Origin: Chrysomallon squamiferum
Taxonomy: Eukaryota; Mollusca; Gastropoda; Neomphalida; Peltospiridae
Reading direction: 5' to 3'
NCBI GenBank assembly: GCA_012295275.1
Contig: CM022667.1
Span: 14,724,668-14,788,667 of the forward strand
DNA length: 64,000 nt
Below are positions 1-14,207 of this stretch, piece after piece. Positions within the stretch are counted from its first letter, which is position 1; the number at the start of each line of letters is the position of its first letter. Under the pieces are notes generated by a model. It was not told where the DNA came from. It worked only from the letters and a program-made list of their open reading frames with translations, and did no database searches. Made by a program: the position numbers and the translations under genes.

Positions 1-37
1 ACATAATTTAACATCAGCAATACTCTTTAATACTTAC

Positions 38-262
38 TGACGTCATCACTGTCGCTGTCGTAGCCGTGGAAAGGCTTGTCTTTTTCATGAGCTGACGGAT
101 TGCGTTTTGGCGGCCCGTAACGTTTTTTTCGCCACTTGCTTTCCGTGGCCTTGTATTTTCGATCTTTTAGTTTCTTGTTTCGTCCGGCAAAGTCACTGTT
201 GGTCACTTCTCGTCGCCATTTTGGAGGTCCACATCTGTTTCTGTGTTTTCTGGCGTACATGG
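38..262 (-). CDS. Basic coding exon, possible first exon of a second transglutaminase (partial)
   Basis: On the minus strand an acceptor (TTTTTTGACAG) precedes an open exon that ends at a consensus GTAAGT donor (positions 37-32). The exon is 225 bp. Its open frame begins with ATG three bases in and ends in phase 1. The roughly 74 encoded residues are Lys/Arg-rich, carry two GPPK motifs and finish with an acidic DSDSDD run. The transglutaminase upstream also begins with Met-Tyr, has an Arg-rich first exon with an RYGP motif and ends that exon in phase 1. The inference is therefore the N-terminal exon of a tandem paralogue whose other exons lie beyond the left edge. There is no conserved domain in the exon, so another basic protein remains possible. 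Confidence 0.35.
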
Positions 263-518
263 CTGTCAAAAAACAAAGTATTCGATTCTATAATGATGTG
301 ATATGATGTAAATGTGATGTGAATGTTGTGATGACGTGAATGTGATATTACGTTTCTGCGATGTGATTGTTATTTCATATGAGGTAAATCAAGTATAAAT
401 ATTATATGAGGGGGCAGTATGATGTTATTTCAATATAAGGGTACCTCTGAATTGATTTATATATGACTGAAATATGACTTTTTAAGAAATAACATATATA
501 TATATATATAGATATATG

Positions 519-551
<33 letters not shown>

Positions 552-560
552 GTATGTATG

Positions 561-592
<32 letters not shown>

Positions 593-1010
593 TGTATGTA
601 TATATATATATATACATTACATGCTTTCGACTGAACTCTGCTATACTGAAGTACGTTGTATTATTATTGAATTATAGAGAATGTCTTTTCTTTTTTTTTC
701 TTCTTTATTTTCCCCATTGAAAGAAGTCTGCTTTTTTCTTTTTCTTTTTTTTTCTCAAAATTCTTTTCACAAACATGCAATATTTAAATTATAAAATTTC
801 ATGACATGTTTGTACATGACTGTCTCTTATGAATTGCCCTCTTTAAAGTTTGTTTGGTCAGGCGTTTCCTTTTCTAAACTGTCGAAGGCGATTAAAGTTA
901 TCACATGAGGATATTTAGTACACACACTCGTACTGAAAAATGTTCTTTTATATTTTTCACGTAAACGTTTAGGAAACACCTTTTGTATTTGAGGCATGTT
1001 GATACAGAGA

Positions 1011-1012
<2 letters not shown>

Positions 1013-1099
<87 letters not shown>
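1013..1099. repeat. (CT)n microsatellite
   Basis: About 43 uninterrupted CT dinucleotides. Open frames through it (poly Ser-Leu or Glu-Arg) are artefacts of the repeat. Confidence 0.95.
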
Positions 1100-1103
<4 letters not shown>

Positions 1104-3899
1104 ATGTATATCTATGTTTGCGAATATGTGTTTCTCTATGAGTATGTTATGTGTTTGCTGTGTGTAACAATAATAATGTTAAAATTAAAATTTGCTCATC
1201 ATTAACACTGACATTTAACATAAGGATTTAAAACTGCTAATAAATAAATATAAGGTAATAAAACCACATTCTTGCTTAAAAGACAATGACGTCACAAACA
1301 ATAATATAAAGAATATGCAACTGATAATAAATAACTACCATATCATAATAAAAAAAATAATAATATGCTTATTTAAAAAACTATTACGTCACAATTAAAA
1401 ATATAAGTAACATGCAAATGCTGGTAAATAACTGAACCGACATAATAAAACTCTCTACTTACTTAAAAAATTATGACGTCAACAGCAGGAATCTAACAAA
1501 TATGCAACAGTCCAATCAGAATTCTCAAGGCTAAAAAAACCCACAAAAATAACGTGGTTTCCAACGGCAATCCTAAAACACCAGTTTGTATTTTTAATCA
1601 GACAATCGGAGAAACTGCAACAAGGAAAACTAAACACTGTAACCAAGAAGGACATAATAGCAGAGATTTCATTGGCTGTAGAAAGGCGACTGAAAAGTGA
1701 GTATATCTATAAACACTGTCATATCAAAAGAGTCACCCCTTAAACAAACCGACCGTTGTATTTTGTTTATTTATTTGTGTATTATATCTTGTTCAAGCAT
1801 GATCAGTTTTTCTATATGAAGATATCCGCATGTATTGTTTGCTCATAAATACAACGGTGACCCGAAAGGCGATAGATCTATACCACTGCAGTTTATACCT
1901 TCCTTTTGGTGTATGGGTATTCTGTGTGCATGTATATGGGTATGTGTATGAGAGGGGTATTTGTGTGTATATGAGTGTGTATGTACCTATTTACGTATGA
2001 TTGTGCAGGTCATTAAAACACACGCAGGAAGTATATTAATTATTTGTTTCTTGTAAGAACTGTAGTGCTGCTTCAATAAGAACAAGAGCTAAAATTAGTA
2101 TTTGTACTGGTGTTGTTGCTGCTACTGCTACTGCTACGTCTGTTGCTACTTTATCTACTACTACTACTACTATTACTACTATTACCACCTTTACTTCTAC
2201 TATTATACTAACTGCCATTTCCATTTTTGTCTCTGTTACTAATATTGCTACCGGAACCACCACTGATACTATTATTTCTTTATTTCTTTATTAGTTTTGA
2301 TTTCCTATCTTAATTAATAATAATTTATCACAACAAAATCAGTACAGTTTTAAAATATGTTACCACTAACCCGTTACAGCTAGTTCTTCTTATAACGAAT
2401 ATTTACAGGATTATCAACTTGCATAAAAATAAATATTTTACAAAAGTAAAACAAAAAAAAAAAAAACCCCAAACTATAGGAAATAAATAAGCAGAAAAAC
2501 AAATGAATAAAATAAATTTAAAAAAAAGAGATAAATAATAATAAATAAATAAATAAATAACAGGTCAAAGGAGAGTATTGTGAATAGCTCCAATGACAAA
2601 CAAATAGTTACCAGTTAGTGTTGTTGTTTACGACTTGGAAAATCTCCAAGGAAAAATGCAAGGTCGAGTGGACTCACAAAGGCAAATATTCTGACCTTGA
2701 CCAAAAAACAGGAAGTAGTCTCGCCGGATAGCGGAGTACATTGGTTTCATGGATCGATAACTCGATATCCGCGAGACATTATAGCTTGAGTATTAATAAC
2801 GTAGATATATATCCACGTACTTGCGTGTTATGTATGCTTGTATATATTTATGTGAACAGGTGTGTGTGAATGTGTGTGAGTCGATATATATATTTTTGTG
2901 TTGTTGTATGCATGGATTTATAAATATCTGTATGGATGTATGTACCTATACGTATATAGATATATATATATATATGTGTGTGTTATAGTGTATGTATCTA
3001 TGTGTGTATATATGTATGTCAAACTAGTATTATTTCTCTACATTTTCTTTCTGTTTTTCAAAGATCAGTTATTAAATTAAAGTTTTCTTCAGTTTTCTCT
3101 TTCTGATTGTGTACGAGTATTGCAGTAAAATTAATAATACAAATAGAATATGCAGCATTACTACCAGTGAACAGAGGAATTAACGTTTATGTATTATTCA
3201 TATTAAAGCGTATCTATGTCAGTACTGTTTTGTTTGCCCTGTCATAACTCACAACAAAGTATGATAACAGGACAGTGCGCTTACAAAACATTTGAATGCC
3301 GCCATTTTGTACATTCAGAACTGAAATCGTTACGTCACAGCGTACATGAATGATTGTCAGCTAAACAGAAATTTAAAGCAAATAAACCACAATTATAGAA
3401 AACATCTGCTGTCTATATATTTTATAACTGTACTCCATTGTTGTGATACATTTTTATTAATTAAGATAGGGAGTCAAAAATACTAAATAAATAAATAAAT
3501 AAATAAATAAAAACGTGAACCATAAATCGTTACTTAGATACTGCTTCATATATTCACAGGTACTTCTTACTATGTTTTGTGACTGTGTAAAAGCCATTTA
3601 AAAATTAAATATATAAAAACTCACTAAACAGAATATTATTCCGTTCATAATTATTTTGAAATGCAACACAAAGCTTTGTAGTTTTCTTGTTTTATTAAAG
3701 AAATGAACTTACAAAAATAGTTAATATTACGAATAATCAGCACTTCTCATTAAAAATAAATAATACAGATGATTAAATAAATAAATTTAAAAACAAAAAT
3801 GAAAGTAATTAATTAACTTAGCAACAACCTTTTCTGTACATATTTTAGAATAATCATTTTCGTTAAGTGATTAATATATTTTTTAATTTTCCCTTTAAC

Positions 3900-3905
3900 T
3901 TTATT
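3900..3905 (-). promoter_or_regulatory. Candidate poly(A) signal of the transglutaminase
   Basis: AATAAA on the minus strand about 150 bp beyond the transglutaminase stop codon. The intervening 3' UTR would contain the (GA)n tract at 3921-3992. It is the nearest canonical signal I found, and its use is inferred. Confidence 0.4.
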
Positions 3906-3920
3906 CACTGTTTTGTTTTC

Positions 3921-3996
<76 letters not shown>

Positions 3997-4051
3997 CTTT
4001 CCTTCTATTTGAACTGGTTTCAAACAGTTGCACTGTGAAAATAATTCTGTC

Positions 4052-4205
4052 TTAGGCCATTATCTCAACAACAAATGTTCCATCAATATTGGTCAGTTCT
4101 TTCGAATCGAAACTAGCCGTTAGATCACGTGACTTTTTGTTTCTCTGGGTTTTACGAGCAAGAAGGGTTAGTTCCTGAGTCCAAATTGTTCTAGGTTGAA
4201 TATCT
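4052..4205 (-). CDS. Transglutaminase exon 16, C-terminus and stop
   Basis: Terminal exon, too short and too far from exon 15 to be obvious. The acceptor is TTTTTTTTCTCCAG, entry is in phase 2, and it encodes 51 codons ending in the family's closing pattern ([10 protein letters not shown], then a hydrophobic strand) and TAA at 4054-4052. A 39-base poly(A) run at about 4209-4247, on the plus strand, supplies the pyrimidine-rich tract. Confidence 0.9.
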
Positions 4206-4604
4206 CTGGAGAAAAAAAACAAAAAAAAAAAAAAAAAAAAAAAAAAACATGAAGATATGTATATAGCTTGTTTTATGCAAGATACAAAATTTTATACACG
4301 TTATTGTTAATGCAGTTTGTGAAGGAATGAAAAGAATCTTATACGACGTGCAAACTAATTTATTATCTACAGTAACATTATTATTACAGTAATATTATCT
4401 ACAGTAAGTCTTTGGATTTTTAAATTATATGGGTGTTTTGGGGTTTTTTTGTTGCTGTTTATGCGTAATGATGGAAAATTAGATTTTATTTTTTTTTATT
4501 TATTCATTTATTCATTATCTTTTCTTTCTTTCTTTCTTTTTTTTATATTTTTTTTTATTTCGTTAGTTAGTTGTTTATTTTCCTGTATTTTATTTAATTT
4601 TTTT

Positions 4605-4639
<35 letters not shown>

Positions 4640-5897
4640 TTTTTTTTTGGAAGTAATTATGAGAAAATATTTGTATCTCAAAAATCAAATAAATTTTTCT
4701 GATACAACTGTTACAGTATACTCTGTTATTACTTACTCCAGTTCGATTTTGTCTTTTGTCGGATCAACTGGAACAAGGCTGCCTTCAATGTCAAGGACAC
4801 ACTGAGTCAGTGGGATATGCAGAGGGTTGGTCAAGGTCACTTTCACAGTGATGACCTCATTCAATTTGCATTCCCTGGGACCCTAGAGATGTTTAAACAA
4901 TGAAGGTAAGGAAAGTGCTGATTTATTAGCTATTCACCATTTGTAAATCGGATATCAATTAATTCATGGTACTAAATCGATGTACCATCCATCCTTCCCA
5001 TAATTCATTAATTATCCAGTCACTCATTAATCCACAACAAACGCTATTGTACTATATCCGTACACCATCTATCCTTCCATTCATCTATATATTCATCCAC
5101 CACTCGTCCATCCATCCATCCCTGATCCATTCATTAATAATCCATATATTTATCTGTCTTTAATTCATCCATCCATTCATCCATACATCCATCCATCCTT
5201 CCACCCATCCATCCATCCATTCTTCAGTATCCGTTCAACTATCATTCATAGACACTGCAGTCAAGCATCAAATCCTCAGTACAATAATAACAGATAACTG
5301 TATAAAAATACACCCATTAAATTAAAGTCTTGTAAAATTCATCAGGATTACCTCAAACTCCAGTTCTGGTATTCTGTATCTGAAGACTTTGGTGAATTCC
5401 TGAACGTCTACGGTGAAGCCACTTTTAGTGATACATTTAACCGTCACTTTGTACTGGTAGTCCTCGTCTGCACCTTCAAAAGCCTTGATTCCATCAACTG
5501 TGAAACTGATATTTTCTTCTGTAAAAAGAACACGATTAGATATTTCATTGTTAGTGTCTAGGATGTTCAACATTGCTATTATTGTCATTATCAAGGTTCA
5601 GATTATGTCATCACCACAATCTTAGATAGACTGACAGACAGATAGATAGATAGATAGACTGATAGACAGATAGATAGATAGATAGACAGACAGACATATT
5701 TGAACACTAATACAAACAGTTTCAGATATAAATAAATACCTAGATATAATATTTCTAATTATTTTAAGAGATTACATTTCTCTTTTTTTCTTTTCACGCT
5801 TTAATGTTTTCTTTTGTTTTCTTTTATTTTTATCTTCCTTACTGTACTCATTCCAGTCCCTGATATAATTGCCTTTATCATCATCATCATCATCATC

Positions 5898-5988
<91 letters not shown>

Positions 5989-6355
5989 GTCTGTCTCTCT
6001 CTCTCTCTGTACACACATTACATTACCTTTTCTAGGGTAAATGTACATCTCTCTGAACACTTGAAAATGGAGGTCTTTCCCTAACACTTCGCCTGTGTAC
6101 GTCATTGCTCTTACAAGGGCGATAACTCTACATGACCGCAGGTCGTCGGAAGTGTTGTAAAAACTGATCCCCACTTCGAAATTGTTTGCGCCCACCATGA
6201 TGTCATCTGGAGTCGTGATCGTCACCTTTAAACTCTGGGAAAAATAAAAAATAAATATTTTCTAAATTTTCTAACCCTTGATTCTTAATTTAAGCCATTT
6301 TTGGCTATGACAGACAGATTTACTGTTATTACTCAAATAATTTTTTTTTTTTTTA

Positions 6356-6418
<63 letters not shown>

Positions 6419-6536
6419 GAAATAAATAAAGAAATAAAGAAATAATAATAAAATGAAATAAAATCAAAATAACTCACAAAAAACCATTTTTAAGACACAG
6501 AGGAATGTTAATATAGACGAACTGACATAAAGACTG

Positions 6537-6568
<32 letters not shown>

Positions 6569-7023
6569 TCCAGCATGAATATGTATGTAACAACAACAGT
6601 TACTATTACTACATTGCACCTGACACTAGTAGTACTATTATATCAACTCTATCACAAATGTTATTATTACGATCACCACTACTACTGCTTCTATTATTAT
6701 TCCCCCTGCCACGAGCATTACAACTACGTCTTCTGTTATTGTTACAACTGTTACTACCTATACACCTCCACATTTGTTATTTCTATAACTACTGCTGTAT
6801 CTTCTACTACGACTTCAATCACTACTGCAAATACTGTTGTTATCTTAAGTACTACTACTACTATAGCCATGTTCCACTACTAACAACGACAGTAACAACG
6901 ACAATAAGAAGAAGAAGAAGAAGAACCTCGTCTGTTTTTTTCACGTACGGATCCCTCACGTGACGCATGGCGGAAAACTTGGCGGCATTTTTCACAGCAT
7001 CTCGTTCCTGTTTGGTTCCTGTT

Positions 7024-7068
<45 letters not shown>

Positions 7069-7207
7069 ATTTATTAGAAGGTAATAACATGATCAAATAA
7101 TGTCGTTCATTAGCAACAAACCATTGTTATTATTATTATTATATTATTACTATTATTATTATTATTATTCTTTTTCTTCTTCTTTTCTTCTTCTTCTTCT
7201 TCTTCTT

Positions 7208-7238
<31 letters not shown>

Positions 7239-10200
7239 TTATTATTATTATTATTATTATTATCATTATTATATTATATCAAACATAATGCACATCAGTT
7301 CAATACAACACGTAAAAAAAACTTCTACATTATCTCTAAAATAGCTTGCAGTGGGTTGGCCATAATGTTTTCCAAACCCTTTATTTTGTATGTGTGAGTC
7401 AATGAGTGTCTGGTCCTCTAGATATTTGTATCTTTGATTAAACAGATTACTCACCTTCTGGATATTTGTAGAGGTGAGTAATATCTATTCTTTCTATCCT
7501 CTCATCTTTGTCTCGGTTCGTTCGACTATGGTATCCCCCCTCCATTGGCTTTCCCGTCGGTTTGTGAGTACTAATTTTATTTCCAATTCTGTAATAATAA
7601 CAACAGTAACAATAGGTCGCGAAATTTCATGAAAAAGTATTATAAATCTGAGTATTTCGTGAACTATTTAATGTGAACAAATAATTATTCTCGAGATCCA
7701 TTTAACATAAAAAGTTCGTGAATTATTTTACATTAATGTACTTCATGAATAATCCGTATGAATGTGCTTCATGAATATTTCACGTTAATGTACTTGATGA
7801 ATATTTCACATTAATGTACTTGATGAATATTTTACATTAATGTACTTCATGAACATTTCACATTAATGTTCTTCATGAATATTTAACATTAATGTACTTG
7901 AAGAATATTTTACATTAATGTACTTCATGAATATTTCACGTTAATGTACTTCGTGAATATTTCACATTAATGTACTTGATGAATATTTCACATTAATGTA
8001 CTTGATGAATATTTTACATTAATGTACTTGATGAACATTTCACATTAATGTATTTCATGAATATTTTTAATTTAATGTACTTCATGAATATTTCGCATTA
8101 ATGTTCTTCGTGAATATTTCACATTAATGTACTTGATGAATATTTTACATTAATGTATTTCATGAATATTTTTAATTTAATGTACTTCATGAATATTTCG
8201 CATTAATCTACTTTATGACTATTTCACACTAATGCACTTTATGAATATTTCACATTAATGTACTTTATGAATATTTCACATTAATGTTCTTCATGACTAT
8301 TTCACATTAATGTACTTCATGAATATTTCACATTAACGTACTTCATGACTATTTCACATTAATGTACTTCATGACTATTTCACAGTATACGTACGCGGCT
8401 GTAGACATGTGCGTCACGACGTACTCTCCAGAGCGTGATATTTTCCACGTGATCTGGTCTGCGTTCACTTCAGCGAAAATAAATCTTGTGTCGTAGCCGA
8501 CGTTGACGTTGCCTCTCTTTATCGCAATCTGTGGCGCTGGCCCGCAGCACATGACCCCTAGAGAAAATTTAAATAGTTGTCTGGACACGTGACATTGCCA
8601 TGCGCCTGAGATTGGCTAGATCTTTACACACCTAAGCAAAATGGCTCATTTTACGTAAATATCTTTGATTCTATATATTATGTTTTCCACTGAATACGTA
8701 AAGAAGGAAAGAAACAATAAAATTCAAGGTTAAATTAGATAGACAGACAGACATATATACACACACATATATATATAGGTAGATCAATCGATAGGTAGAT
8801 AAATAGTTAAAAGGATAGACAGACAAACAGACAAACAGACAGATGGATGGAAGGATAGATAGACAGATAGAAACAGAGAGAAGGATGGAAATGGATAAAT
8901 CATAGATCGGAGGAAAGAACGAAAAATTAGCAAAAAAAACCTTTATTATTACTGACCTTTCGACCTGATGACCTTAACCTATTTGCTTAGCCAATCAGAA
9001 TTAAAGACATTTATCAAACTCACCTTCGCTTGATTCTTGCGGAGTTGCATCAATGATTTGCCAGCCGCCATACTCGTCACCCAGCTCCGGTCTTTTCATG
9101 TACACTTCATTCCATAAGTGGAAGTTCCTGAAAATAAATAAATAAATAATAAATAAATAAATAATGAAGTCTACCTACTCAATCTGTGGGTAAGTTGTTA
9201 TGTATTATATACTGGTATAACGTAATGACAGGTAGAATGATTAAGAAAAATGACTTAATTACTGAAAAAGAAAAGAAAACAGTAGCAGCAACAGCAGCAG
9301 CAAAACAATGAGAACAACTACAGCAACAATGAACATAATAATGACGACGACGACAACAACAATGACAGTAATAATAATAATAAGAAGAAGAAGAAGACGA
9401 CGAAGAAGAAGAAATAAAACATAACAACGATGATAAAAACAAAAGGAGCAGAAGCAACAACATTCAGTTAGTTAGAAACAAACATTTACCAGACAGAATC
9501 AGTGTTCTTACGAATGATGTCGTCTTCGTTTTCGTCAACAAATCTGTCGATGGTGAGGCTGACGTCAGTGTCGTGGGCGGAATCAAAGTTCGTGACACTC
9601 CTACAAGGAATGCCGAGAGCGCGGCATACTGTCAGGTTGAAATAAATAAATAAATAAATAAACGTAAATAAATTAAATAAATAAACAAACAAACGCAAAC
9701 GCAGTTCTAATGTAAAATACAAAAAACAATAAAATGTAAAAACGCGTAAAGCAAACGACATTGCATATATCACTGCACACACACACACACACACACAAAG
9801 TTGCATATGCACTTGCATACGCACAGATAGATACTTAGGTAGATAAATAGACAGATAACAGAGAGACAGAGAAAGAGACAAATACGGAAAGAAGGTGGTA
9901 AGCAAGAAGATTTTGACGTAAATAAATAACAACAGCAACATCAGTAACAACAAGAATAATATAAACAGCAAGTACAACAACTACAACAACACTAACACAA
10001 CAACAACAATAAAACTAATAACAACATCAGCAGTAACAACAACAACAACAACAACAACAATAATAATAATAACAACAATAATAATAACAACAACAACAAC
10101 TATAATAATAATGATAATAATGTACAGGCTGTCACCTGTTGTGAGAACTCCAGAAAACACCCAGCACTGTCCGTATTTGACAGGTTTTTTTGTTCTCATG

Positions 10201-11522
10201 AACTGCCTCAGTATCTTCACACTGCCCGTCCAGGAACCAGGCCTTTGTCCACCGTCGTAGTTTCCTGACCAGTTGCCCACAACGACGCCGTAGTTGGGGT
10301 CGTCTGGACTGCTGCCGGTGTTGTTGACCTGCAACATCGTAAAATAATTAACATAAACATTCACAAAATTAATGTGATTTAATATCTATACATAAATACA
10401 CCCATAGGTATTTTATACATGGGAACTCTTGGACAATCAAACAAATCAATGGTTATACAAAGGAAAGGAATGCTTACCTATCATAATTTATATAATACCT
10501 GCATACTCTGTTATTATTGTTGTGTTGGTGATTTTATCACTTTTGATTTCGATTTGAGTGAAGAAGGCGTTACCACTGATGCTGTTATTGACTTACTACT
10601 TGAGAGAGTGCTCTAGATACTTTGGCGGGATCGCCAGTTCGACTCCAGGATCTGTAACCAAACCCCATGTACATCAAGTGTAAAGCCGCATCCAGTATTC
10701 CTCGATCAAACTGAAATAATACACATATATAAATATATTAAATACACACACACATATTATATTTATTTATTTACATATTTACCTAGACACTGATCCATAT
10801 GGACGATTAACCAACATGCTTCCATACACACATCTATACATTTATACATACAAACACATTTACAGACGCACATACCCAAACAAATGAAATAGAAGGGAAA
10901 AAGAATCTAATTAAATTGCAAAACTTACATAAATTTTGAGATAATAGTTTACATGTGAGAATTATCTTTCTTCTCAAAAAAAAAAATAATAATAATAATA
11001 ATAAAAAAAATAGAATTAAAATATATAGAATGAAAGAAAGAAAGATTGATAGATAGATAGACAGACATGAGAGATAAAAAAAATAAAATAAAATAAAATA
11101 AATGGAAAAGGTGTAAGAGAGGAAAGAACGAAAAGAAAAAGGAAAAAGAAAAAAGAGAAATTATTATTAATGATCACAATCTCTTCTCACCTGACCAAAA
11201 TTCCATTTCTTAGATGCAGGAGCGTAGGAGTTTCCCCTGTACAGCACTCCTGTGTCGTTCATAACATACTCCTCCAAGTTCTGTGACATGTACACAGCGT
11301 CATCTGCATATAAATCAGTTGCTGTTGTTGTTGTTGTTATTATTATAACTGATATATATATATATATACAGAGAGACTGATTCATTATAAATATAATTTA
11401 AGGTGACAACTTAAAGAAGTGAAACTGAAATAAGAGAAAACAAATTATTACTATTACTCAACTGCTATCAACACTCACAACTGATAATAATAATAACAAC
11501 AACAACCACAACAACAACAAGA

Positions 11523-11589
<67 letters not shown>

Positions 11590-12115
11590 CTTTGCACCAA
11601 GGATTAAACAATATAGTGACGTCATCAGGAGACTGATACTCCCATACGTCTACGTCAGAAGAGTTTTCATGTTGTACTGTTGTCTTGACGCAAAATTCCC
11701 ACTCTCCGATGAAGCAGTTGCACGGCGGAAACACAGCGACATCGACGTTGTTGTCGGTATTTCTTATAATACGTGCTCCCCATCTGAATGGTTTGTATGC
11801 TACATTTCCTTCTTCGGAGAGCGGAAATTCACGAAAGGTTCCGTTTGTTACCGAGGGATTTTCGCCTGTACATACGAAAATAGAAATAAAATTAGGTAAT
11901 GAATACGTCAGCACGTCACGTGATTTAGCTTTAATGGCGAAACATTTATACAACGTTTCCCTGTATGTAATTTCTTTTAATTTCTGTATGTAAATGTATT
12001 GTTTGTTAATGTTTGTTTTAAACGTGAGTATATATATATATTGTACGGTTTTGTCGTTATGGCTTTTTATACATTTCTATTGTATCCATTACAATTACTA
12101 CTAATACTAATACTC

Positions 12116-12163
<48 letters not shown>

Positions 12164-12384
12164 TTGTTGCTGTTGTTGTTGTTACCTGTTTTAAATATCA
12201 GAGACAAATCGTGGCTGTCTTTGTCAAAAGGTTGGTTCAGACGTAGAGTAATAAGAAATTCTTGACCTCTTCGAATTACTAGTTCCGGGTCAAAGGAATC
12301 TTCACTGAAATTTAAAAATAAACCAAAGTAATACTCAGACATATAAGTAAATAGATCACAGAACAAAGACAGACAGATAGACAG

Positions 12385-12469
<85 letters not shown>

Positions 12470-12584
12470 GCGCGTATGAGTTGCTATTATTATTATTATT
12501 GTTATTATTATTATTATTATTAATAGTAGTAGTGGTGGTGGTGGTGGTGATATTGGTAGTAGTAATAGTGATAGTAGTAGTATC

Positions 12585-12643
<59 letters not shown>

Positions 12644-14160
12644 AAGGAGTAGTAATTTTTATTTTATTTTTACTTTCTTTCCTATAATTTCTTTGTTTGC
12701 TGTTACCATTTATGTTTATAATTAATAAATAACAACATCAATAAACAAATAAACAACTAAACAAGAAAAAATAGAAATAAAAAACAAAATAATAAATAAA
12801 TAAATAAGTATGGATAATTCAACAAAATTCTAACAGAAAACATACAAAACCGGTCTTCATGTTACTTTGAGAAATATTTGAAGTTTAGTTTTTACATAAA
12901 AACAAAGAGTAAACAATCAGATAAGCCTGGGTTAAGCTGGATCAAGCGATACAAGTTCAGATAGTCACAACAGACTAAGTCTTAAATACCGTGTGAAGTG
13001 TATCTTTATTGTAAATCAAAACTTGAAGAGCCACACGTATTAGTGCTTGTTTGATGTTTTAACGATATTGTTCAAGCGATATGACCTGATATGTTGTAAG
13101 ATTTGTAATCTCATTTCAATATTTATTTACTTATATGTTCTCTTGTCATCTTGTTTGTTTGTTTGTTTTCTTATTTATTTATTTATTTATTTATCATCAT
13201 CATCATCATCATCATCACTGGTGGAAGCAGTAATTTTAGCAGCAGCAACAGTGATAGTAGTAGTAGTAGTAGTTGTTGTTGCGTCGTCTTTTTTCTTCTT
13301 TTTTTCGTTTATTTCTTTTTCTTTCTGTCATTTGTTTTGTTTTTTCTTTCTTTTACTAACTTTTCTCTTGATATTTCTTTCCCTTAATCTTTCTTTCCTC
13401 AGTGTATTCATCATTTTGTTTTCTTTCTTTATTTCTTTATTTCTATTTTTATTATTATTATTTTTTAATCTTTCTTTCTTTATTTCTTTATTTCTATTTT
13501 TATTATTATTATTTTTTAATCTTTCTTTCTTATTTTCAGTTTATCATTCTAATTTCTGGGTTTTTTTTTGTAAATGGTGAAAAAAAAAAAAAAAAAAATA
13601 ATAATACTTTTCCATGTTTCGGAACGATTAAGAATATGAAATTAATCGATATACCCCTGAGCGTCACAGAATATAAAATACATGATATCATCGATTTTTG
13701 AATTATAAAATTATTAACACCGAAAGACAATAAACCTGTCGATTTCTTTGAAAGACAACCAAAATAAATGACATGACCGTCACGTTTTCTTTTGTCAATG
13801 CACTACCCGAAGAGAAACGAGAGACTCGTTGCCTATCGTTAACATACGAGCGTTATTTTTAACTGTTTAAATGATTTTATTGTTACTGCGTTTCGATAAC
13901 AGGCTATGAAAGTCAGTTTCTACATTAGATTAATGTAGTTTTACTAAAATGACCTCAGTTGGCCGTGAGTAGAGTAGGAAGGAGTGTTTTGACTTCAGTG
14001 CGGTTGTTAAGCAATAAAACCCGCTGTTAGAAAGCTGAGACAAAGAATACAGCAAGTACGAGGAGAAGAATGCGAGAGGGCACATTTTCGGTCTGGCTTT
14101 CATACGTGTGAGAAATATATTGTTCATTTGATATTGTCACTGGTGAATAACAAGACAGCC

Positions 14161-14207
<47 letters not shown>

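Larger units (their letters stand above)
263..4051. other. Intergenic spacer with microsatellites, 3' of the transglutaminase
   Basis: No further coding exon was recognised here on either strand. It holds (TA)n/(TATG)n at about 495-615, (CT)n at 1013-1099, trinucleotide ACT/AAT-type sequence at about 2100-2260, short (AAAT)n runs near 2530-2560 and 3484-3510, and (CT)n at 3921-3992. If the exon at 38-262 starts a second gene, its promoter and 5' UTR would lie here. Confidence 0.5.

Noticed and set aside
5772-6225. Long open frames of Glu-Arg, Ser-Leu or poly-Leu across (CT)n, (CTT)n and (ATT)n tracts (also elsewhere, for example 14962-15249, 17815-18344, 24472-24756)
   Set aside because: Produced by microsatellites that have no stops in some frames. 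Where they overlap real exons, only the exon part is supported by splice signals and homology.
7690-8385. Regular ~26-bp repeats resembling a CRISPR array
   Set aside because: The units are directly adjacent with no unique spacers, lie in an intron, and the DNA is animal. It is a minisatellite.
10591-10600. Earlier GTAGTA donor for transglutaminase exon 6
   Set aside because: The frame is the same, but GTAAGT three bases later is the better donor and gives the residue spacing of factor XIIIA.
10610-10660. CAGTTCGACTCC resembling a tRNA T-loop
   Set aside because: It lies inside transglutaminase exon 6, and no acceptor stem or anticodon arm can be placed around it.
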